DNA of 5,771 nucleotides from NCBI GenBank assembly GCA_030638185.1, contig DAOWFD010000144.1:1-5771 (forward strand). Reading direction: 5' to 3'. How positions within the stretch are numbered: position 1 is the stretch's first letter; the number at the start of each line of letters is the position of its first letter. The notes below the pieces were generated by a model, which worked only from the letters and a program-made list of their open reading frames with translations, did no database searches and had not been told where the DNA came from. The position numbers and the translations under genes were made by a program. This DNA is from Candidatus Aegiribacteria sp. GTDB taxonomy: Bacteria; Fermentibacterota; Fermentibacteria; Fermentibacterales; JCC-6. Positions 1 to 5,770 of the stretch are shown here, in pieces.

Positions 1-1
1 A

Positions 2-520
2 TTCGTTCAGAACCTCATCAGCAGGATCCGTGGCCTCGCGACTGTTCATGATATGCTTTCCAGCTCCGGCTGGAACCCCCTCGAACTGACCAGGCTTGCC
101 GGGGGAATCATCAATAACGCAATTGCAAGCGCCTCCAGCAGCAAGCAGCTGAAAGCATCCATTTCAAAAAGCTCGATCCGTGTGAACCCCAACCAGGCGC
201 ATGCCCTTGCCCTGATACTGAACGAGCTGGTCAGGAATTCGCTCAAACATGCGCTGGTCGACCGTGATTCGCTGAAGATAAAGGTCAGGATGCGCAAGAA
301 CCGGTCAGGCCGGATTACACTTGTTTACAGTGATAACGGCCCGGGGTATCCGGAGGAAGTCCTGGAGCATGACAGGAAGAACCTTGGCCTTGATCTGATT
401 CAGAATTTGACTACGAAGAACCTGCAGGGCGAACTTACTCTGCAGAACGATGGGGGCGCCTCAGCAAGAATAAGTTTCTGCAGAATCGTTACGGAGGATA
501 GTGTCAATGAAAGCAAGTGA
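2..520 (+). CDS. Sensor histidine kinase, C-terminal part (HisKA_2/HWE-like), 5' end outside window
   Basis: The reading frame is open from base 2, so the in-frame ATG at 53 is internal and this is the last 172 residues of a longer kinase. The first visible residues (about 7-20, SRIRGLATVHDML) match the second helix of the dimerisation domain of HisKA_2-type kinases; the phosphoacceptor histidine would lie just upstream, outside the window. An ATP-binding HATPase_c domain follows: N-box NELVRNSLKHA at about 74-84 (Asn79 as Mg-ATP ligand), G1 box DNGPG at 111-115, and G2-like NLGLDLI at about 127-133. The protein ends soon after the last strand, as is usual for the family. By family knowledge it autophosphorylates and passes the phosphate to a receiver domain; the regulator gene that overlaps its stop codon is the obvious partner. 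The sensory part and any membrane segments cannot be seen, so the signal is unknown. Confidence 0.9.
   Translation, partial: FVQNLISRIRGLATVHDMLSSSGWNPLELTRLAGGIINNAIASASSSKQLKASISKSSIRVNPNQAHALALILNELVRNSLKHALVDRDSLKIKVRMRKNRSGRITLVYSDNGPGYPEEVLEHDRKNLGLDLIQNLTTKNLQGELTLQNDGGASARISFCRIVTEDSVNESK
493..497 (+). promoter_or_regulatory. Ribosome binding site GGAGG of the response regulator
   Basis: GGAGG lies inside the end of the kinase gene. It is 9 bases before ATG at 507 but only 3 bases before GTG at 501, so it favours ATG 507 as the start. Its place within the upstream coding region suggests translational coupling of the kinase and the regulator. Confidence 0.75.
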
Positions 521-1112
521 AAAGAAGAGGGTACTGGTAGTTGAGGATGACCATCTTGTTTCTGAGATGATTAGAGGTATGCTGGAGGAACTGGGATACG
601 AAGTTGCTGGAGAAGCCGAAGATGGTCACGAAGCTCTGGGGATGGTCAGGAAGATACAGCCTGATGTGGTGCTCATGGATATTAAGATGCCAAGAATGTC
701 GGGTATCGAAGCGACGATTCTTATCCAGAAGCATTTCCCTACACCTATTGTGATTCTGAGTGCCTATGAGACAGAGGATCTTGTGAAAGAAGCATCCGAA
801 GCGGGGGTAGGAGCCTTTGTAGTAAAACCTCCTCAACCGTCTGAGCTCTTCAGGGCAATAGAAATCGCCTGCGGCAGATTCGAAGATATGGTGAAGCTGA
901 GTTACTTCCGCGGTAAGTACGATGAAGCCATGAAAACAATCGAGAGTCTTTCAAAACTTCTGCCTGTGTGTCCCGGATGCGGTGAAGAAAAACGAGACGA
1001 GGATTACGCGAAAATACTTAACCGGTACCTGTCCGGCATACCCGTGGAGGAGATCAGCAGATATCTGTGTTCCCACTGCAGAAGCAGGACAGATTCCGAG
1101 GCCAGGGATTGA
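507..1112 (+). CDS. Response regulator: receiver domain with cysteine-rich (CxxC...CxxC) C-terminal tail
   Basis: This 201-residue protein (counted from ATG 507) starts with a complete CheY-like receiver domain at about 6-120. The acidic pocket is E13-D14-D15, the phosphorylation site is Asp58 in LMDIKMPRMSG, the switch Ser is S85 (VILSAY), and the conserved lysine is K107 in VKP. No helix-turn-helix, ANTAR, GGDEF or HD-GYP domain follows. Instead, after a helical stretch (about 121-150), the tail carries LLPVCPGCG (C155, C158), a nearby KRDEDY, and CSHC (C188, C191). This resembles the LLPICxxCKxIR...CPxC module that I know from the C-termini of many PAS/sensor and receiver proteins; four cysteines in two pairs suggest a zinc site, which is inference. 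The gene overlaps the kinase by 14 bases, so it probably receives phosphate from that kinase. The output is not obvious: protein binding is likelier than DNA binding. The last 59 bases overlap the opposing transpeptidase gene. Confidence 0.92.
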   Translation: MKASEKKRVLVVEDDHLVSEMIRGMLEELGYEVAGEAEDGHEALGMVRKIQPDVVLMDIKMPRMSGIEATILIQKHFPTPIVILSAYETEDLVKEASEAGVGAFVVKPPQPSELFRAIEIACGRFEDMVKLSYFRGKYDEAMKTIESLSKLLPVCPGCGEEKRDEDYAKILNRYLSGIPVEEISRYLCSHCRSRTDSEARD

Positions 1113-1578
1113 CCCTTCTGGGACTTTCCATTTGAATCCTCACTGTTGAACCCACCCTTAGCCAGTAGTAGCTCCATCTGGCGGTTATCTCGCCAAGTCT
1201 TATACAACCATGTGATCTTCTGGTACCAAGTGTATTTGTACCTGATAGAAAAGTCTGATGAAGACCTATCTGGCCAGATGGATGTATGCACAGCCAGTAG
1301 GGCATTCTAACGCCGTAGGAACTGGATACCGGAGCCCTTCGTCTGTACAGAACCTCGAATGTTCCAGTTGGTGTGTCGTAATTCGCTCTTCCGGTGGATA
1401 CCAGCGCCAGATTAGCTTCTCTGCCGTCTTCCAGGAAGAGTATGGTTTGACAGTCAATGAGAATGACCGCTTCTCTGGATGAAGTGTTTTCATGGCCTTT
1501 ATCGGGAGCAAGGGATGTACTCCAGGATACAGCGAGCACCCCCAGAAAAAAGCGGAAGAGTTCTGTTAAGCAAATCAA
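1054..1578 (-). CDS. Small secreted L,D-transpeptidase (YkuD domain)
   Basis: The protein is about 174 residues from TTG 1578. A YkuD/L,D-transpeptidase catalytic domain fills about residues 36-149. Visible marks are VSTGRANYDTPTGTFEV (about 60-76), a conserved His in GLHQ (about 107), and the active-site motif SHGCIRL with H123, catalytic Cys125 and Arg127. Known family members make 3-3 peptidoglycan cross-links or attach proteins to the cell wall, using the Cys as acyl acceptor. A hydrophobic N-terminal segment (about 7-24, FRFFLGVLAV then STSLA) looks like a signal peptide or membrane anchor; the SLA is followed by Pro, which disfavours signal peptidase I, so it may stay anchored. There is no LysM or other wall-binding domain. 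The open frame extends to TTG 1593, but a GGAGG inside that extension, 8 bases before TTG 1578, favours the shorter form. About 25 residues beyond the domain run into the end of the response regulator gene. Confidence 0.85.
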   Translation of the reverse strand: MICLTELFRFFLGVLAVSWSTSLAPDKGHENTSSREAVILIDCQTILFLEDGREANLALVSTGRANYDTPTGTFEVLYRRRAPVSSSYGVRMPYWLCIHPSGQIGLHQTFLSGTNTLGTRRSHGCIRLGEITARWSYYWLRVGSTVRIQMESPRRVNPWPRNLSCFCSGNTDIC

Positions 1579-1586
1579 ATACGAAA

Positions 1587-1591
1587 CCTCC
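1587..1591 (-). promoter_or_regulatory. Ribosome binding site GGAGG of the L,D-transpeptidase
   Basis: Read on the - strand, GGAGG is followed by 8 bases and then TTG at 1578-1576. The longer in-frame start (TTG 1593) would overlap this site and has no Shine-Dalgarno sequence of its own, so 1578 is the better start. Confidence 0.6.
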
Positions 1592-1652
1592 AAGCCACTG
1601 TAAACTGAATACTGATCCCTGCAATGTCAATATTGACTTTCATCGTGGAAAA

Positions 1653-1719
1653 GGTCAGATTTCATAATTATCGGTCATATTGTATGTATATCTAATAATT
1701 TGAATGGAGGGTCAGATTT
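1653..1719 (+). repeat. 10-bp direct repeat GGTCAGATTT, two exact copies plus a partial one
   Basis: GGTCAGATTT occurs at 1653-1662 and again at 1710-1719, where it runs from the Shine-Dalgarno sequence into the TTG start. A partial copy, GGTCATATT, lies at 1673-1681, 20 bp (about two helical turns) after the first. The repeat may be regulator binding sites or chance; no known consensus is recognised. Confidence 0.4.
1706..1710 (+). promoter_or_regulatory. Ribosome binding site GGAGG of the TPR lipoprotein
   Basis: GGAGG is followed by 7 bases and then TTG at 1718. The longer in-frame start, TTG 1700, lies upstream of this site and has none of its own. Starting at 1718 also gives a normal-length lipoprotein signal peptide. 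Confidence 0.65.
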
Positions 1720-3019
1720 GACTGGATGGAATGTTAATCGAAGGGTTATTCTTACCGCCGTAGCAATAACTGCTATGATTGCAGCCTGCAGCTCACCGGT
1801 TGTAACCGGCATGAAGGTTCACATGCAGAACCAGGAATACGACGAGATCATATATCTTGCCGACAGCGTCATTGCCCAGGGAGATTCTCTAAATGCGGAA
1901 ATCTGGTTCTGGAAAGCCAGAGCTCTTACTGAGCAGTTTCAATGGTCTGAGGCGGCTGAATCATACATGAAGGCTTACGAACTTGATATCAACGGAGCGC
2001 TTGCGATCAACGAATACTGGTTCGTATTCTTTAACAGCGCTGCTAACACGATGAACGATGGTGATGTTGGTTCTGCAGTTGTAATGCTTAATATGGGTAT
2101 TCAGGTTGCACCCGAAAGACCTGATTTCGAGCTTATGCTGGGTGATGTTGAACTGAATATTAACAGTGACCTTCCTGCAGCCCTTGAAGATTTCCAGAAT
2201 GCCTCACAGAAAGCGGAAGCATTGATACTAAGCTATCAGGAGATGATCAACAACACGAGTGATCCCTATACCCTGGATTACTACTCACAGAATCTGGCGC
2301 AGGGAAAAACCCTCTGCATCCAGGCCCTCTACAACTCTGGAAGCATCCTGACCATGATGGCCCTTGACGCCACAGAGGAAGAGATGCTGGAGTACCTCCA
2401 GCAGGCTAAGGATGCTTATGGCAAGGCACTGGAGATAGATCCCACAAATGTTGATATGCTTGACGCACTTGCGGGAGCATATTTACTTGAAGGCGACTAT
2501 GAATCCGCTATCGGCATTTTCGATCAAGCCTTCGTAAATATCGATCTGGGTCTTACGGAAGGCTGGCTCGAACAGGATGAAGCCGATGAGATCATGGCCA
2601 ATATGCTGGTATCAAAAGGATACGCCTACATTGAAATGGAAGACTACCAGCTGGCGATAACCGAGCTTAACAGTGCAAGGGACCTTATCGGCGACGACTT
2701 CATTATTCTTTCAACCCTTGCCCACGTTAACTTCGTAATGGAGAATTACGATGAGGCTCTTTCAATTCTTGATTCGGTAGTAATGATAGAGGGCCTGACT
2801 CCCGATGAACTTTCGAACGCATACTATACAAGATACGCCTGCTACAACAGGAAGGAAATGGATTCCGAAGCCGCGGAGGCTCTCGAAACAGCCCTTGAGT
2901 TCCAGCCTGACAACGCCAATTACTGGCGCTACCTTGCCAGCACCTACAGCCGTCTTGGCCGGAGGAACGCTGCTATTAACGCCATGCAGAAGGCAGAGGA
3001 TCTGGATTCCTCGGAATAA
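1718..3019 (+). CDS. TPR-repeat lipoprotein
   Basis: From TTG 1718 the product is 433 residues. It opens with a classic lipoprotein signal: NRR near residues 7-9, a hydrophobic core (about 10-22) and the lipobox IAAC with Cys24 as the lipidation site, followed by SS. The mature part is acidic, mostly helical, and made of tetratricopeptide repeats. The clearest are at about 60-90, 245-278, 294-324, 327-359, 365-397 and 400-430, with the usual small-aromatic-Gly-Ala pattern (for example AGAYLLEGDYESAIGIFDQA). A middle stretch (about 165-225) is less regular. TPR proteins of this kind are scaffolds for protein-protein contacts in the envelope; no enzymatic motif is visible and no specific role can be given. 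The gene is single on its strand, is divergent from the transpeptidase gene, and is followed 25 bases later by a strong hairpin. Which side of the envelope it faces is unknown (Ser at +2 does not indicate inner-membrane retention in the E. coli scheme). Confidence 0.85.
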   Translation: MTGWNVNRRVILTAVAITAMIAACSSPVVTGMKVHMQNQEYDEIIYLADSVIAQGDSLNAEIWFWKARALTEQFQWSEAAESYMKAYELDINGALAINEYWFVFFNSAANTMNDGDVGSAVVMLNMGIQVAPERPDFELMLGDVELNINSDLPAALEDFQNASQKAEALILSYQEMINNTSDPYTLDYYSQNLAQGKTLCIQALYNSGSILTMMALDATEEEMLEYLQQAKDAYGKALEIDPTNVDMLDALAGAYLLEGDYESAIGIFDQAFVNIDLGLTEGWLEQDEADEIMANMLVSKGYAYIEMEDYQLAITELNSARDLIGDDFIILSTLAHVNFVMENYDEALSILDSVVMIEGLTPDELSNAYYTRYACYNRKEMDSEAAEALETALEFQPDNANYWRYLASTYSRLGRRNAAINAMQKAEDLDSSE

Positions 3020-3044
3020 CTGACGGCAGGACGCACAAGAACAG

Positions 3045-3074
3045 AGCGGGGAAGGGCGCGTGCCCTTCCCCGCT
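3045..3074. terminator. Perfect 13-bp hairpin between convergent genes, probable bidirectional terminator
   Basis: AGCGGGGAAGGGC (3045-3057) and its exact complement GCCCTTCCCCGCT (3062-3074) flank a 4-base loop, GCGT. The GC-rich stem lies between the stops of the TPR lipoprotein (3019) and the biotin carrier (3096), which converge. No T-run follows on either strand, so it is not a textbook intrinsic terminator. It may act with Rho or protect 3' ends. Confidence 0.7.
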
Positions 3075-3095
3075 GACATATTACAGTTATGGTGA

Positions 3096-3413
3096 TTACT
3101 TATTGATAATGATATTTACCAGAAGCTGATTCTTCTGCACCGAATCGCCTGATGAGACATGAATCTTCCCGATGAGTCCACTTTCTCTTGAACAGATTTC
3201 ATTGTGCATTTTCATGGCATCAAGAAGAAGAAGGACAACACCCGGTTCGATCATATCACCTTCTGACACTTTGATTTCGACTATAGTTCCGGGTATGAAA
3301 GCCCTTATCTCAGAGGGATCCGAAACACCCTCGTATGGCTTTATGCTGCATTCCGGCACCTCTGTAACGTACTCGGTACCGTCTATGATGAGTTTATCCA
3401 GTTCTTTCTCCAT
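3096..3413 (-). CDS. Biotin carboxyl carrier protein (subunit of an acyl-CoA carboxylase/decarboxylase)
   Basis: This 105-residue protein is a stand-alone biotinyl/lipoyl attachment domain. The attachment motif is DAMKM at 65-69, with Lys68 as the biotinylated residue, 37 residues from the C-terminus as is normal. The domain covers about 36-104: FIPGTIVEIKVSEGD (39-53) is the first half and SGLIGKIHVSSGDSV the mirror-image second half. The N-terminal 35 residues resemble those of the small gamma/carrier subunits, but the Ala/Pro-rich flexible linker common in this group is short or absent. The carrier moves carboxybiotin between the active sites. ATG 3413 lies 12 bases after the carboxyltransferase stop, with a weak AAAGG site overlapping that stop, so it should be translated from the same mRNA and serve that enzyme. 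It is the last gene of the unit; a hairpin lies beyond its stop. A lipoyl carrier is less likely given the AMKM motif. Confidence 0.92.
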   Translation of the reverse strand: MEKELDKLIIDGTEYVTEVPECSIKPYEGVSDPSEIRAFIPGTIVEIKVSEGDMIEPGVVLLLLDAMKMHNEICSRESGLIGKIHVSSGDSVQKNQLLVNIIINK

Positions 3414-3425
3414 ATTGTCCCGCCT

Positions 3426-4961
3426 TTACAGAGGTATGTTTCCGTGAGGATGGCCCGTTCTGGACTGTTTGGCCATAGAAAGTACCTTTATCAGGGTATT
3501 TCTGGTTTCGCTGGACCTTATTATGGTGTCGACATATCCCTTTTTCGCAGCAACGTAAGGATTAGCGAATTTTTCCTCATACTCCCTGATCTTTTCCTGC
3601 CTGTACGCTTCCGGTTCCTCAGCAGCAGCTATTTCCCTTCGGAATATGATGTTGGCCGCCCCTTCAGGTCCCATTACAGCGATCTCTCCGCAGGGCCAGG
3701 AAGCGACGAATGTGGCTCCAAGGTGCTTGCTGCACATGGCTATATAAGCTCCACCGTATGCCTTTCTCATGATAACTGTCATCTTGGGAACTGTAGCTTC
3801 GCTGTAAGCGTAGAGTATCTTTGCTCCATGCCTGATGACTCCCGCATGTTCCTGATCCGCTCCAGGAAGGTATCCGGGGGTATCCACCAATGTCAGCAGG
3901 GGAATATTGAAGCAATCACAGAATCTTATGAACCTTGCCGCCTTATCAGAGGCATTTATATCAAGAACACCGGCCAGGATCCTGGGTTGATTCGCGATGA
4001 TCCCTATGGGTTGGCCTGCAAGCCTTGCGAATCCCACAACCATGTTTCTGGCATAGTACTCGTGTACTTCAAGGAAATCGGATGCGTCTACAATACCTCG
4101 GATGATTTCCTTTACGCAGTATGCCTGCCTGCGGTTATCGGGGATAACATCATCACCAAGAGGGTGGTCGGGGGGGATTGGTTTACTGACAGGTGGGAGT
4201 TCCTTCGAATTTGCCGGGAGGAACGAAAGAAGTTTCTTAAGCGTGTTGAAGGCCTCCGTTTCGCTTTTCGCGTAGAACTGGGCGTTACCCGTGATTGAGG
4301 CCTGGGTCATTGCACCCCCGAGTTCCTCCTGGGTTATATCCTCTCCCAGAACTGTTTTAATGACCTGTGGTCCGGTTATGAACATGTGAGAGATTCTGTC
4401 GACTACGAATACGAAATCCGTAAGGGCAGGTGAATAGACCGCGCCGCCGGCGCAGGGACCCAGAATGACGGAAAACTGAGGAACCACTCCGCTGAGTTTC
4501 GTATTACGGTAGAATATCTCGCCGTATCCGCAGAGCGATTCCACTCCTTCCTGAATCCTGGCCCCACCCGAGTCGTTTATCCCTATCAGGGGTATTCCAG
4601 CCTTAGCTGCGACATCCATTACCTTTACGATTTTCTTTGAATGGGCTCTTCCAAGGGATCCTCCGGCAACTGTGAAGTCCTGTGCGAATACTGCAACTGG
4701 CCTGTTATGAACCTTTCCGTAGCCGGTGATGACTCCGTCGCCGACCAGATCCTTTCTGTCCATTCCGAAATCCTTAACGGAATGTTCTACGAAGAGGTCT
4801 ATCTCGAGGAAAGTATCCTCATCAAGCAGCAGATCCTCCACACGTTCTCTGGCGGTGTTTTTCCCTTTTTTTTTCTGTTTTTCGATGGCTTTGTCGCCGC
4901 CACCCTTAAGTTTGACCGAGAGCCGCGTCAGAAAGTCGTAAACAGATCTCTTTATTGACAT
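3426..4961 (-). CDS. Acyl-CoA carboxyltransferase subunit (propionyl-CoA carboxylase beta / methylmalonyl-CoA decarboxylase alpha family)
   Basis: The 511-residue protein has the full length of this family and both crotonase-fold halves. The N-half has KNTARERVEDLL (34-45), the conserved AGGSLGRAHSKK (99-110), INDSGGARIQEGV (128-140) and the first oxyanion hole AGGA at 171-174. The C-half has VDTPGYLPG (359-367) and the second oxyanion hole YGGAY at 402-406. It ends in HGNIPL, typical of the group. It transfers a carboxyl group between biotin and an acyl-CoA, most likely propionyl-CoA/methylmalonyl-CoA. The residue after YGGAY is Ile407, where strict propionyl-CoA carboxylases often have Asp; this hints at a MmdA-type or broader-specificity enzyme, but it is not proof. 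GAGGAG lies 7 bases before ATG 4961. The carrier gene follows directly. Neither a biotin carboxylase nor a Na+-pump subunit is adjacent, so carboxylase and decarboxylase both remain open. An A9 run encodes lysines near residues 30-32. Confidence 0.93.
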   Translation of the reverse strand: MSIKRSVYDFLTRLSVKLKGGGDKAIEKQKKKGKNTARERVEDLLLDEDTFLEIDLFVEHSVKDFGMDRKDLVGDGVITGYGKVHNRPVAVFAQDFTVAGGSLGRAHSKKIVKVMDVAAKAGIPLIGINDSGGARIQEGVESLCGYGEIFYRNTKLSGVVPQFSVILGPCAGGAVYSPALTDFVFVVDRISHMFITGPQVIKTVLGEDITQEELGGAMTQASITGNAQFYAKSETEAFNTLKKLLSFLPANSKELPPVSKPIPPDHPLGDDVIPDNRRQAYCVKEIIRGIVDASDFLEVHEYYARNMVVGFARLAGQPIGIIANQPRILAGVLDINASDKAARFIRFCDCFNIPLLTLVDTPGYLPGADQEHAGVIRHGAKILYAYSEATVPKMTVIMRKAYGGAYIAMCSKHLGATFVASWPCGEIAVMGPEGAANIIFRREIAAAEEPEAYRQEKIREYEEKFANPYVAAKKGYVDTIIRSSETRNTLIKVLSMAKQSRTGHPHGNIPL

Positions 4962-4974
4962 TATCTATCTCCTC

Positions 4975-4989
4975 ACAATTTTCAATTGT
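4975..4989. repeat. Short inverted repeat in the leader of the carboxyltransferase gene
   Basis: ACAATT (4975-4980) and AATTGT (4984-4989) flank 3 bases, directly upstream of the GAGGAG ribosome binding site. The stem is AT-rich and weak. It could be an operator half-site pair or nothing. The 56-bp gap that holds it shows no convincing promoter. Confidence 0.3.
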
Positions 4990-5017
4990 TTCATAAGGGG
5001 TATACTTCCTGCCGCGA

Positions 5018-5770
5018 TCAGCTTTCTGTGAAGTATTCACCCCATTCGAACATGGATTCGAATGCAGGCATAAGATAATTAAGTTGCCTCAGCAAGCGGT
5101 AGTCTTCCATAGCTTCGTCTACTGAACCGATTATCCAGAGGTATTGCGCTCTCTGGAACCTCGCTTCATTAAAGGCTTCGGAAATATCCAGGCATTCCGA
5201 AAAGAATTCAACAGCCCTGTACGGACTGCCGGTGGTTCCGGCAATACTACCCCTCATCAGGAGTGTGTAGGGATTCCTGCTGAGTGATAATGCCGAGTCA
5301 CCCAACATTACCGCAAGGGAATCCATCCCGGCAAGGGCAGCCAGGCCTCCTGAGACGGAAAGCGCCCAGGGAGAGAGTTCCTCTGCCCCGTTCAGAACCG
5401 CCATCACCGAATTCATGGATCTGTCCCGCATTCCGCAGACGAACAGTGCCGAGGCTTCCACTATGCTTTCGTCTCCCCCTGACATATCTCCCGTCATGTA
5501 TTCGTTCCATGCGCCGGGAGGTATCATTAAGGGAGGTATACACCTCTCTGAAGGAGGTTCGCCGGCAAGCAGGGCCAGACATCCCAAAAGCATCTCATCC
5601 CGCGATCGCCTGGCTGCTTCAAGGGCTTCATCGAATCTGCCTTCCCTTGCATCGGCCCACGATTGTATGACGTTCAGCCTGAGATCATCGATATACGGTT
5701 TTTCACCCCGCACAGCCGAAAGCAGTGCGATCTCAAGGCTGTCTTGTTCGAATATGAAGGGCAGAGTATC
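5018..5770 (-). CDS. TPR-like protein of unknown function, N-terminus outside window
   Basis: The frame is open from the right edge of the window to TGA at 5020-5018, giving 250 visible residues; a GTG at 5713 is only an internal codon, since the 19 codons before it (PFIFEQDSLEIALLSA...) read as normal protein. Helical repeats of TPR type can be seen at about 30-62 (ADAREGRFDEALEAA), 168-197 (SIAGTTGSPYRAVEFF) and, clearest, 203-235 (YLWIIGSVDEAMEDYRLL). The middle is rich in Gly, Ala, Leu and Met with shorter helices and contains a Pro-rich stretch (CIPPLMIPPG, about 77-86). No catalytic motif is visible. It lies 56 bases upstream of the carboxyltransferase on the same strand and may share its mRNA, but nothing links it functionally to biotin enzymes. 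It is unrelated in sequence, as far as can be read, to the TPR lipoprotein. Whether it has a signal peptide cannot be told. Confidence 0.8.
   Translation of the reverse strand, partial: DTLPFIFEQDSLEIALLSAVRGEKPYIDDLRLNVIQSWADAREGRFDEALEAARRSRDEMLLGCLALLAGEPPSERCIPPLMIPPGAWNEYMTGDMSGGDESIVEASALFVCGMRDRSMNSVMAVLNGAEELSPWALSVSGGLAALAGMDSLAVMLGDSALSLSRNPYTLLMRGSIAGTTGSPYRAVEFFSECLDISEAFNEARFQRAQYLWIIGSVDEAMEDYRLLRQLNYLMPAFESMFEWGEYFTES

Larger units (their letters stand above)
1579..1717. promoter_or_regulatory. Divergent intergenic/promoter region between transpeptidase and TPR lipoprotein
   Basis: This AT-richer 139-bp stretch must hold the promoters of both outward-facing genes. Near its middle, GTCAATATTGAC (1626-1637) is a perfect 12-bp palindrome. 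It contains TTGACA on the - strand (1630-1625, a consensus -35 hexamer) and TTGACT on the + strand (1633-1638). Matching -10 boxes are not clear. On the + strand CATAAT (1663-1668) is one base off consensus but 24 bases away from TTGACT; TCTAAT (1691-1696) is also close to consensus but lies almost on the ribosome binding site. On the - strand no good -10 sits at 16-18 bases. The palindrome may therefore be an operator rather than, or as well as, promoter elements. Confidence 0.45.

Noticed and set aside
504..836. 110-codon open frame on the - strand, opposite the receiver domain
   Set aside because: Its translation is rich in Cys, His and Arg with no recognisable fold, and the + strand frame encodes a clear receiver domain.
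1058..1067. 10-bp palindrome CAGATATCTG
   Set aside because: It is short and lies within coding sequence of both overlapping genes; chance is sufficient.
507..1112. Response regulator as an ANTAR-type antiterminator (AmiR/NasT-like)
   Set aside because: The receiver looks similar, but the C-terminal part has paired cysteines and no ANTAR three-helix signature.
1004..1291. Alternative - strand frame across the end of the response regulator and the transpeptidase
   Set aside because: The YkuD motif SHGCIRL is in a different frame, so this one is a shadow; I also saw no sign that the transpeptidase needs a frameshift into it, because its domain is complete.
3444..4298. 284-codon open frame on the + strand, opposite the carboxyltransferase gene
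   Set aside because: It lies wholly antisense to a gene with strong family motifs, its translation shows no domain or repeat, and it has no credible ribosome binding site; it is a shadow of the codon pattern.
4854..4886. T-rich stretch on the + strand that resembles terminator U-tracts
   Set aside because: No stem precedes it and no + strand gene ends there; it is the complement of lysine codons in the carboxyltransferase.
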